This document shows positions 23,615-33,463 of a stretch of DNA of 64,000 bases, one piece after another. The stretch is from Poecilobothrus nobilitatus (taxonomy: Eukaryota > Arthropoda > Insecta > Diptera > Dolichopodidae): NCBI GenBank assembly GCA_947095535.1, contig OX352772.1, forward strand, positions 46,209,445 through 46,273,444, written 5' to 3'. The notes beneath the pieces are model-generated. The model was not told where the DNA came from and ran no database searches. It saw only the letters and a list, made by a program, of their open reading frames with translations. How positions within the stretch are numbered: the stretch's first letter is position 1; every line of letters starts with the position of its first letter. The translations under genes and the position numbers were made by a program.

Positions 23615-25046
23615 TTATATAAAAAAAAAAAAAACTTTTCAAAATATTTTTCTTTTACAACAACATCCTAAGAAAAACAAACAGAAAATTGTCCTGGTTT
23701 TTGTTCTTTTCTGTTTAACCGAAGATCTCCAAACAAAAATTATTAAATGTTTTAGAGTAAAGCTGAAACTGCTCGCGAATCATAAATAATTTATGAGGTT
23801 GCAAAATACGATATGTGCCAATAATTTTAAATTTGTATGTCCTTCATCGGAGATTGAATCTGTTAATATAAATTTTAATTTTTTATTTAAAAATCCAACA
23901 TAAAACATTAATTTAAACAATTTTATTTTAATTAATCCTTAAATCCATTAAATCCTTTTCCAGGAAATTGATTTGGTAAAAAATTATGGTAATTAAGATT
24001 GTAAAAAGATTTATGTAGAAGATAATTTCATTATTAATATTATTATTGTAACAAACTTTAGATATATATTTTTAAGAGTATTAATTGTATATTACCTGGT
24101 ATTAATTTAATTGTGTTTGATTTTCTAATGTTTACTAGATAATATGTGCCTAAATATAAAATAATTTCATAGGCTGTTTGATTGAATCCCTAAATTGATA
24201 CGATGCAAAATTCATACTACATAAAATATCCTTTCAAAAATTTTGATATAATAAAAAATTACAAAATCTTTTCAAAGTTATAATATGAAAATAAGATATT
24301 CTGAGTTTTTTTATCACTGGACATATTACACAAACATGAGAAAAGTAATTTTATATTTTGTGGTGCTCACCAAAAGAATAATGTTTGTAAGCTTGCGAAC
24401 ACAAGTTTTTTTTTTAATTTTTTTTAATCTTCTTGGAAGAAATTGGAATAGATTCTTCTGTCGTACTTTGTTGGGAGATGTGATTTTTTAAATTTTCGCT
24501 AGAAGTATTAGTGATTTTTAAACGTTCTGACCTTTGTTTTGTTTGGAAAGTACAGATGTTTCCAGTTCGAGAATACCATTAAAATAGCAATATTTACTTT
24601 TACATCCTTTTTTTTGTTTACCCTTCTATTATTTTTTTGTCAGTCAGAATGAAAGTTATTAATATTATACATAATATGATTCTTATGGTTTTGTCAGTAA
24701 TAATACATGTAGCTTGCGATTCATATTATTAGATATTAACTATAAGTTGTTCCTACAGATTATTATAAAAAAAATCTTATCATTTCAAATCGTTATCATC
24801 ATGTAAAATTTAATAAAGGTACCCTTGTCATTTCATTTAACAGTGATTGGTTTGAGCACAATAACAAGATCTGAAAATTTATTACGGATCTAAAGTCTAA
24901 TGATAACTAATGCGTTAGCTCGCAGCCTGCAATTATTAAAAAAAGTTAGAAAAATTATTTTTTCCTTCACATCTTTAATCACTTGTTTACAAATTACAGC
25001 ATTTTACAGGAATACAAATATGGTTTTGAAAACAATTCCAAAACTT
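23615..25046. repeat. Segmental duplication block A, copy 1
   Basis: This 1,432-bp block recurs at 27727-29158 with a constant offset of 4,112 bp, so there is no net insertion or deletion. I found a single clear base change (ATCTTTAATC against CTCTTTAATC near 24972/29084). It holds only short open frames, and no domain is recognised. The near-identity points to a very recent duplication or a haplotype or assembly duplication. Confidence 0.95.
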
Positions 25047-25254
25047 CAACAGTTTGCTACGTTTAACGAATTTTACAAAAAATGACATTAACAATAGTAA
25101 ATTTATAGCATGTTAAAGATAGATATATAAATATCTTTATTCCTAGATATAAAAAGCATTTGACTGTGAATGAAGAATCTTGTTTAAATCTTATTTGACT
25201 GATAGGATGCAAAGAGTCAAAATAAGATATTTTTTTTAGCAATTAACTTAAAAT

Positions 25255-25470
25255 TAAAAATTATGTGCCCCAAGAGGTTTCCTAAAGCCAGACCTTTCAA
25301 ACTTTATATTGATGACAAATCAGCTTTAAATCGCATAGGCTCAAATAAATTATGCCGATGATGCAGTTATAAAATATTCAACAACAACTGAAACTGAATT
25401 GAGAAGATATATTGAAAACGAATTAAATACAATCGAATTATTTATCCACTTTGGTCAAATACTATAGAAT
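25255..25470 (+). pseudogene. LINE reverse transcriptase remnant with YADD box
   Basis: About 25351-25440 reads NYADDAVIKYSTTTETELRR. This is the catalytic YADD box of a non-LTR reverse transcriptase with typical following residues. Just upstream, in shifted frames, are VPQ (25264), KARPFKLYIDD and ALNRIGSN, remnants of the GVPQGS...LFxLYINDL segment. Several frameshifts are needed and the ends are lost, so this is a dead fragment. It sits in the spacer that separates blocks A and B in the first duplication copy. Confidence 0.85.
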
Positions 25471-25589
25471 TTAATAAATTGATTAAAAGAAGCAACCCAG
25501 CATTGTACAGCTAAAACTTGGAATTCACTTTTTACTCTGGTTAGTTAATTTTTAACTTGGTTATGGGGTAAAATGAATATTATAATCGT

Positions 25590-26125
25590 TATACTCTTAT
25601 GAACGTATGTTCAAGCGTATAATAAATTTGCCATTATATTTGTGACACCTTAAAGGAGTCAAGCTATATATAGATTCAAGTGTATAGATTGACTCAGAAC
25701 CAAATTCTGAGTCATTTAATCCATATACATCCGCCCGTCCGCACGATAACTCAAAAACAAAGGATCTAGGAGTCTGAATTTTGTTTACGTAACTTTTGCA
25801 AAATTGTTAGTTTCGTTATTTAAATCCAGCAATTTTCGCAAGCGTGTACGAGTAGCTGCTATACAACTTTTTTCTTTATATAGAAATAACTCGATGTTTA
25901 TTGAAGCTAGATATCTGAAATTTTGGGAAAGGTGTCGAGTTACATGCCAAAAACTTTTGTAAAATTTGATTGTGCTAGAGCGGCTTAGTTTTAGGATCCC
26001 TTTACTTAACTTCGGTACTAAAACATCTGAAATTTTGTAAAAGATGATAAACTTTAATGGAAACAGAATATATTACGTTCATATGAGTATCGCAGATTTG
26101 ACACAGTTTACTCTCTATTGCACTC
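25590..26125 (+). mobile_element. DINE-1-like short element (about 0.53 kb), diverged copy
   Basis: The left end has GAACGTATGTTCAAGCGTAT, then AATAAATTTGCC, TTTGTGACACC and a CCGCCCGTCCGCACGATAAC block. The right end has GAGTATCGCAGATTTGACAC. The copies at 26798 and 29275 share this order. No coding capacity is present. Confidence 0.65.
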
Positions 26126-26700
26126 TTATTGCACGTTTATTTTAAAATAAATACAATAATTTATAATTGTGAATTGTCAATATATAGTTGATATACTTTA
26201 AAATTTAAAATTTAAATAAATTAAAATAAAATAAATGAAGCGGGTATTCAACATCGAATGGAAAGAAATAAATTTAAATCTATATAGGTACCGAAATAAA
26301 TGTTTAACATCATTTTATTTTGTAAGTACTTTCAAATCTAATTACTCATATTATGTATTTTGCAAAAGAGAATTCATTATTGATTTTATGAATTAGTTAC
26401 AGAATAAATTAACCTCAATTCACACTAAGGATTATTAACATAAGTTTGTTATATATACATAATATGCATACACATAATGTGTGTTCTGCCTTTACTAGAG
26501 CAAAAAATTAGTTCCATAAAAATTTAAAAAATAAAAAAAAAAATAATATTAAAAATTTTTCATTAAAGGTTTCACCTAGATAAATTTTTAAATAGTCTAA
26601 GCGTATATTATAATAATATTATATTACCTGGATTTTATTAAACCGCTATACAATTATATAAAACTTTTAATATAAGTTACGTACTTTCAAATATAAAGGT

Positions 26701-27729
26701 ACCTACTTTATAATACATTTTCTGAAACAAAATAATGAATCCTTTTTATCTAACACATAATATTAATATATAGAATATGTTTGTATATACGTGAGTAATT
26801 ATACCCGTATGAGCGTATGTTCAAGGGTATAATAAATTTGCTATTACATTTGTGATACCTTAAAAGAGCAGCCGAGCTAGATGTAGAATCAAGTGTATGG
26901 ATCAGATCAGAATCGAATTTTGAATCGATCAAACCATATTATATGTCCGTCTGTCCGCATGATAACTTAAAAAATGCCAAGTCGCATACTAACAACTTCT
27001 GTAAAATTTGGCTTTAATAGAGCAGCATGTTGAGCTAGTATATATTTGAACCAAATTAACCAAGTAATCTGAAATCTGTTTGATTAAGTTTTATGGCAAT
27101 AATTTCTGTAAAATATGTTTGGTTCGGAACAACAGGTGTGAGTAGATGTCATACAACATCAATATTTACATAAATATATTTCGGTATTTAATTAAGAAAA
27201 ACATCTTAACTTTTGTAATAGATAACCAAGTTTTATCGAAACAGCATAATTATGCTCATACGAGTATCTTAGAGTTGACACAGTCTACTCTACTGCAGCC
27301 TTTCTCTTTTTTATATAAAAATAAACAAGTAAGTACTTAAAACGAAAGATTTTTAAAGGCGTACGTTTTGTAAAAGTATTTAGTATTGTGACTTAGAATG
27401 TAATCTAATCATCAATTTCGAATGTTTTTAGAATTTTTTATATAGCAAAACATCGTAAAAATATTAAGTATAACTCTCTCTTAAATCTTAAAAAAATTGA
27501 AAAAATATTGACTCCTTAATTTATATGTCTTACTAATAAGAAATTTCCACAGGTGTCGAAGTTACATGACTCTAAAAATAGCGTATTGTTAATTTTTAAC
27601 CCTTGGTATAAGGCGAAATACTAAATTTTCTCTGTGGTAACTTATGTGATAATTCTCTAATAACTTCTACTTTTCAAAATTTTGACACAAAAACCAATTG
27701 TAGAAGGTTTGATTTAGATTGAAACCTTA
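26701..27729. repeat. Segmental duplication block B, copy 1 (contains a DINE-1-like element at 26798-27305)
   Basis: This block recurs at 29178-30240, offset by 2,477 bp up to 27683. After that, copy 1 lacks 34 bp present in copy 2, and the offset becomes 2,511. Inside is a 0.5-kb element: TACCCGTATGAGCGTATG at the left, TTTGTGATACC, a GTCCGTCTGTCCGCATGATA block, and TCTTAGAGTTGACACAGTC at the right. Block A copy 2 follows directly, with the junction at a shared TTAT. Confidence 0.93.
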
Positions 27730-29158
27730 TATAAAAAAAAAAAAAACTTTTCAAAATATTTTTCTTTTACAACAACATCCTAAGAAAAACAAACAGAAAA
27801 TTGTCCTGGTTTTTGTTCTTTTCTGTTTAACCGAAGATCTCCAAACAAAAATTATTAAATGTTTTAGAGTAAAGCTGAAACTGCTCGCGAATCATAAATA
27901 ATTTATGAGGTTGCAAAATACGATATGTGCCAATAATTTTAAATTTGTATGTCCTTCATCGGAGATTGAATCTGTTAATATAAATTTTAATTTTTTATTT
28001 AAAAATCCAACATAAAACATTAATTTAAACAATTTTATTTTAATTAATCCTTAAATCCATTAAATCCTTTTCCAGGAAATTGATTTGGTAAAAAATTATG
28101 GTAATTAAGATTGTAAAAAGATTTATGTAGAAGATAATTTCATTATTAATATTATTATTGTAACAAACTTTAGATATATATTTTTAAGAGTATTAATTGT
28201 ATATTACCTGGTATTAATTTAATTGTGTTTGATTTTCTAATGTTTACTAGATAATATGTGCCTAAATATAAAATAATTTCATAGGCTGTTTGATTGAATC
28301 CCTAAATTGATACGATGCAAAATTCATACTACATAAAATATCCTTTCAAAAATTTTGATATAATAAAAAATTACAAAATCTTTTCAAAGTTATAATATGA
28401 AAATAAGATATTCTGAGTTTTTTTATCACTGGACATATTACACAAACATGAGAAAAGTAATTTTATATTTTGTGGTGCTCACCAAAAGAATAATGTTTGT
28501 AAGCTTGCGAACACAAGTTTTTTTTTTAATTTTTTTTAATCTTCTTGGAAGAAATTGGAATAGATTCTTCTGTCGTACTTTGTTGGGAGATGTGATTTTT
28601 TAAATTTTCGCTAGAAGTATTAGTGATTTTTAAACGTTCTGACCTTTGTTTTGTTTGGAAAGTACAGATGTTTCCAGTTCGAGAATACCATTAAAATAGC
28701 AATATTTACTTTTACATCCTTTTTTTTGTTTACCCTTCTATTATTTTTTTGTCAGTCAGAATGAAAGTTATTAATATTATACATAATATGATTCTTATGG
28801 TTTTGTCAGTAATAATACATGTAGCTTGCGATTCATATTATTAGATATTAACTATAAGTTGTTCCTACAGATTATTATAAAAAAAATCTTATCATTTCAA
28901 ATCGTTATCATCATGTAAAATTTAATAAAGGTACCCTTGTCATTTCATTTAACAGTGATTGGTTTGAGCACAATAACAAGATCTGAAAATTTATTACGGA
29001 TCTAAAGTCTAATGATAACTAATGCGTTAGCTCGCAGCCTGCAATTATTAAAAAAAGTTAGAAAAATTATTTTTTCCTTCACCTCTTTAATCACTTGTTT
29101 ACAAATTACAGCATTTTACAGGAATACAAATATGGTTTTGAAAACAATTCCAAAACTT
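27727..29158. repeat. Segmental duplication block A, copy 2
   Basis: This block matches 23615-25046 essentially base for base. It is joined on its left to block B copy 1 at TTATAT and on its right, through a 19-bp linker, to block B copy 2. The 1.65-kb spacer found after copy 1 is absent here. Confidence 0.95.
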
Positions 29159-29177
29159 ACTTTAAAAACTTCCAAAA

Positions 29178-30240
29178 ACCTACTTTATAATACATTTTCT
29201 GAAACAAAATAATGAATCCTTTTTATCTAACACATAATATTAATATATAGAATATGTTTGTATATACGTGAGTAATTATACCCGTATGAGCGTATGTTCA
29301 AGGGTATAATAAATTTGCTATTACATTTGTGATACCTTAAAAGAGCAGCCGAGCTAGATGTAGAATCAAGTGTATGGATCAGATCAGAATCGAATTTTGA
29401 ATCGATCAAACCATATTATATGTCCGTCTGTCCGCATGATAACTTAAAAAATGCCAAGTCGCATACTAACAACTTCTGTAAAATTTGGCTTTAATAGAGC
29501 AGCATGTTGAGCTAGTATATATTTGAACCAAATTAACCAAGTAATCTGAAATCTGTTTGATTAAGTTTTATGGCAATAATTTCTGTAAAATATGTTTGGT
29601 TCGGAACAACAGGTGTGAGTAGATGTCATACAACATCAATATTTACATAAATATATTTCGGTATTTAATTAAGAAAAACATCTTAACTTTTGTAATAGAT
29701 AACCAAGTTTTATCGAAACAGCATAATTATGCTCATACGAGTATCTTAGAGTTGACACAGTCTACTCTACTGCAGCCTTTCTCTTTTTTATATAAAAATA
29801 AACAAGTAAGTACTTAAAACGAAAGATTTTTAAAGGCGTACGTTTTGTAAAAGTATTTAGTATTGTGACTTAGAATGTAATCTAATCATCAATTTCGAAT
29901 GTTTTTAGAATTTTTTATATAGCAAAACATCGTAAAAATATTAAGTATAACTCTCTCTTAAATCTTAAAAAAATTGAAAAAATATTGACTCCTTAATTTA
30001 TATGTCTTACTAATAAGAAATTTCCACAGGTGTCGAAGTTACATGACTCTAAAAATAGCGTATTGTTAATTTTTAACCCTTGGTATAAGGCGAAATACTA
30101 AATTTTCTCTGTGGTAACTTATGTGATAATTCTCTAATAACTTCTACTTTTCAAAATTTTAAGGTTCTGACTTAAAGTGTTCCGAAGATACGAAGAAACA
30201 AAAACCAATTGTAGAAGGTTTGATTTAGATTGAAACCTTA
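29178..30240. repeat. Segmental duplication block B, copy 2 (contains a DINE-1-like element at 29275-29782)
   Basis: This is the same content as 26701-27729 plus 34 bp near 30161-30195. The embedded 0.5-kb element carries the hairpin-type TACCCGTATGAGCG end, the CCGTCTGTCCG block and the terminal TTGACACAGTC block. No coding sequence is supported. Confidence 0.93.
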
Positions 30241-30520
30241 AGATATAAATAATTGAAAATAGGGCTTTTTCCTAATTTCAAGAGCTGTAGCTCCGGCATG
30301 GATAGTTATACATAAAAAGGTTGTTTCACAATATTAATTTTTTAATGAGATATTTCCATGGATCAGACCTACAAATTTAATTCCTCAAGCAGATAGGTGC
30401 AGAAAGTGTAGTTTTGTCAACAGACTGATAAAATGAACAGCCAAAAAAAACGGACACAGTTAAACAAAAAAGCTAATTTTTCAACATTTTCTTTGCAAGA
30501 TGTGCTAAAAAGAAACAAAT
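30241..30520 (-). repeat. R3 repeat fragment, minus strand
   Basis: AGAGCTGTAGCTCCGGCATG is the reverse of the CCGTTACGGAGCTACAGC block of R1/R3. The fragment ends near GATGTGCTAAAAAG, the reverse of the TTAGCACAT start of R3. It lies directly to the right of block B copy 2. Confidence 0.6.
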
Positions 30521-31080
30521 TATGTATCTTTATCGTATCTACACATTAAGGCGAATAACCTATTCATAATATGATATCATTTTAGTTTTGTTTTAAAAAT
30601 AAAAATTTTTTTTTGTTGTTTTATTACTTGTATTCGGCTTATAATACAAATACAAGTCCCAAATAAAAAGAAACAAAACAAAAATAATATTTGAAAAAGT
30701 AAAATTATTGTATAATATACAATTTTACGATTTAATAGAATATTAAATTGTTAAAGAATTTAAAGATGAGAAGGATATATCAGTTATAAAGGATTTTAAT
30801 TTTATCTGTTCAATTTTTGTAAATTTTGATTAAATTCAATTTACTCGTATAAGAGATATCTAAATTTAATATTAAAATTTTCCTTTTATTGATTACTAGT
30901 TTGAATAAAATAATAATGATACTATTTTACTAACAGTGATTAAAGCCGTCACAACAATTACAACATGTAGTAGTAGTATATAGTAACTACATGAGGTAAC
31001 TATTGAAGGCAACCCCCACTGTCACTGTAGCGGTTAATATTATTGGTATTAGTATTCTTATTAATATTATTATTATTTTA
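30521..31080. other. Non-coding, no gene recognised
   Basis: This is AT-rich sequence leading into an ATT-rich microsatellite region. Nothing further is recognised. Confidence 0.5.
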
Positions 31081-31164
31081 CTACAGAGTCAGGGTCATCA
31101 GTGGATTACAACGCGCAGTAGTATATAACACCTTACTTGCATGATATAACCAAAGATGGCTCCA

Positions 31165-31262
31165 CTGTAGCAGCTATTATTATAATTATTATTATAATTA
31201 TTGTTATTATTACTATTACTATTATTAATATTATTAATGTTATTATTACTATTATTAATTAT
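31165..31262. repeat. (ATT/TTA)n imperfect microsatellite
   Basis: Repeated TTATTA and AATTAT triplet-type units run for about 95 bp. On the minus strand this follows the tRNA-like sequence at 31303-31385 and could be the simple-sequence tail of a tRNA-derived retroposon. Confidence 0.8.
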
Positions 31263-31299
31263 ACGATATACATTATTACGATATAAAAGTATTACATAT

Positions 31300-31387
31300 T
31301 TTTTATTTATGACCTGACCGGGGTTTGAACCCAAGACCCTTCGATTGAAAGGTTGGCGACTTAACCACTGCGCCATGAGTCAGATAA
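31300..31387 (-). repeat. tRNA-derived sequence (SINE head or tRNA pseudogene)
   Basis: On the minus strand, CTGACTC at the 5' end pairs with CGGTCAG at the 3' end (six of seven positions, one of them G-T). GGCG and CGCC can form a D-stem. Box A is TGGCGCAGTGG and box B is GGTTCAAACCC. The anticodon stem is weak, the loop does not give a confident anticodon, and the T-stem needs two wobble pairs. I therefore read it as a tRNA-derived repeat with a TAA-rich tail rather than a functional tRNA. The 92-codon frame across it is a by-product. Confidence 0.65.
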
Positions 31388-32084
31388 TGGTTGTATTAAT
31401 TTATATATAGTAATATTATTTATTTGATTTACATTATATATTCTAGGTTTCCAAAAAAGTGGGTATTATGTCATATTGAACATTTATATATTACTTATTG
31501 TTACCGAAGTGCACCTCATGATTTTGGCTTATTTTAAATGTTTATAAATTTAAATAAAGCCAAAATTAAAGAGAATAAAGTCAAAAACATTTTTTAACAG
31601 GTAACAACTTTGATAAATTTTAACTGTAAAACTCAGTTGATTACAAAATTTTTTATTGTTGAATTTCAATATTTTGTTTAGCGGGGTTTTGAATGCATCA
31701 GCCTCAACTTTTTAAATACCTTGTTATTGAAATATGTATGCAAAAGAATAATTGGAAGGGGTTTTATAGTTGACTACAAATCTTCTTTCCACCTTTTCAG
31801 GAATATATTTTATATAACTAAACATTTTTGTACAACAAACTTATTTTTCACAAAATTTCTGAAAAAAGATATTTGCAAATTAAAAAAAGAAAACAGGATA
31901 GTGATATAAAGCTAATTTGTTCAGTTCAGGCAACCTTATATATTTGCATTCATTCATATGTTAAAATCCTATAATATGCTTTATGATCAATAAAATAATA
32001 AATTAAATAAATAAGAATATGTGTTAAATAATAAGAAAATTTTTAAAATTATGTTTAGTAAATTTGAAAATGTTTATTGAAATA
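31388..32084. other. Non-coding, no gene recognised
   Basis: This is AT-rich with short frames only. No repeat family of the window is recognised in it. Confidence 0.5.
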
Positions 32085-32885
32085 TTTTACTTATTAGTAT
32101 TAACACTTGGTTTGTCCCACCATCTTTTTGTCTGTCTGTTTTCTAAACTTCTACACCGTTAAAGATAGAGAAAAAATATTTTAACGATGGGTATCATAAA
32201 ATCTCATAAAAAAATTAATTTTGTGGAACAACTTTTTCATGTAGCCCCATCCATTAGGGAACTCCAGCCCCTCAAACTTTGAAAAAGCCCTATTTTTAAT
32301 CGCGTATATTTCAGATTCCGCTTAACATTTTGTCAATCTGAAAACGCCATTCGACAGAATTTTTTTTTACCTTTATAAATCAATATCAAAATTATATATA
32401 GTTTCTAAATTTAGTATTTAAATTTTACCGTATTTTACCGTTATGTGAAAGCCAAATATTGCATGATTTTTCTACCTTCATAACTTCTGCACGCTGTTAG
32501 ATAGGGGCTTGAGGGATAGGGAAATTGAGGCAAGAAAACACTTTTAGAATTAGTATAAGTTTCTTCAGAAAATGTTTTTGTACCACCCCCTGTTTATGAT
32601 TCGCCTCAAAAATTCAAAATTTGCTATTTTTAGACACCTGCAACTTTTACGTGTGCTAACGGTGCTAACTTTTCCTATAGGGTTCCTATAGGTTATATAG
32701 GGTTCCGGACTTACAGCCCCTCAAAATTCCAGAAAAGTCGTATTTTTACATTTTTCCTTATTACATGAAATTTTAAAATTTTTGTGCAAGTCACAATTCT
32801 AAACAGTTTGTATTGTCTTTGAGAAATGTGCGCTTTTAAAAACCGTTGGTTTACATTCTACCTTGTTTACCCTATACGCTTAACA
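32085..32885 (+). repeat. Dispersed repeat family R3
   Basis: This is a clear copy. It has ACTTCTACACCGTTAAAGAT at 32147, TAGCCCCATCCATTAGG, CAGCCCCTCAAA, GTTATGTGAAAGCC and the end block GTGCGCTTTTAAAAACCG near 32828. The order matches the copy at 6395-7670, with an internal deletion. Confidence 0.75.
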
Positions 32886-33199
32886 TTTTTACATAAATTC
32901 CTTCTCTACTTCTATACCTCTATACCTATACTTATTTCCATAAACTAACCTCTACACTATACTTATTTCCATAAAAATGCAAAATTTTTGACTTAATGTA
33001 ACGCTAAATGGCTTAAACACTAGATGTTAAACACACGTTGTTTTCAATATAAATTTGTGTTTTTACTTTGAACATTTTTTCGACTTATTCCTGATTAAAA
33101 TTCCATTGCCCCGTCTTAAACGATGTAGTAGTTTTGTAAATAAACAAAGTTATTCTGACGCCAGAAAAATGTGGATGCGAATGAACTCAGTGATTATTG

Positions 33200-33330
33200 C
33201 GATTTTTAGGTTTTGAGATTAGATGATCGAGAGCTACCCGCTGTTTTGGTCTAATCTTAACCCAAAACAATAAAGAACCTACAAATTATTTTGAAAGTAC
33301 TTTGCGTTAACCAAAGCAAAACGGACAAAA
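33200..33330 (-). repeat. R1 fragment, minus strand
   Basis: GATCGAGAGCTACCCGC, then CAAAACAATAAAGAACCTAC and AAATTATTTTGAAAGTA, correspond to the reverse-strand R1 text at 61388-61460 (CGAGAGCTACCC, GGAACCTACAAATTATT). It is an isolated fragment that precedes the R2 element. Confidence 0.6.
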
Positions 33331-33463
33331 CTTAATCGGGCAAGTTTTCGGTTTTGAGTTTATATCGATGTTTGTAGCATATATAGGAAAATTTTTGTAA
33401 TATATGAAGAAGCAATTTTAATATACCCGAGACCATCATTCGTACCTATACAGTTATAAAAAC

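Noticed and set aside
23370..23622. Overlapping 60-80 codon frames on both strands
   Set aside because: No domain, no repeat evidence and no conserved start or splice context. The function, if any, cannot be supported.
28397..28603. 68-codon frame present identically in both A blocks (24285 and 28397)
   Set aside because: Identity comes from the recent duplication, not from selection. No domain is recognised.
31098..31376. 92-codon minus-strand frame
   Set aside because: It starts inside a tRNA-like sequence and continues as asparagine repeats from the ATT microsatellite.
31300..31387. Functional tRNA gene
   Set aside because: Acceptor and D stems are plausible, but the anticodon arm is weak, the loop lacks a normal U33-anticodon arrangement and the T-stem needs two wobble pairs. 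It is treated as tRNA-derived repeat.
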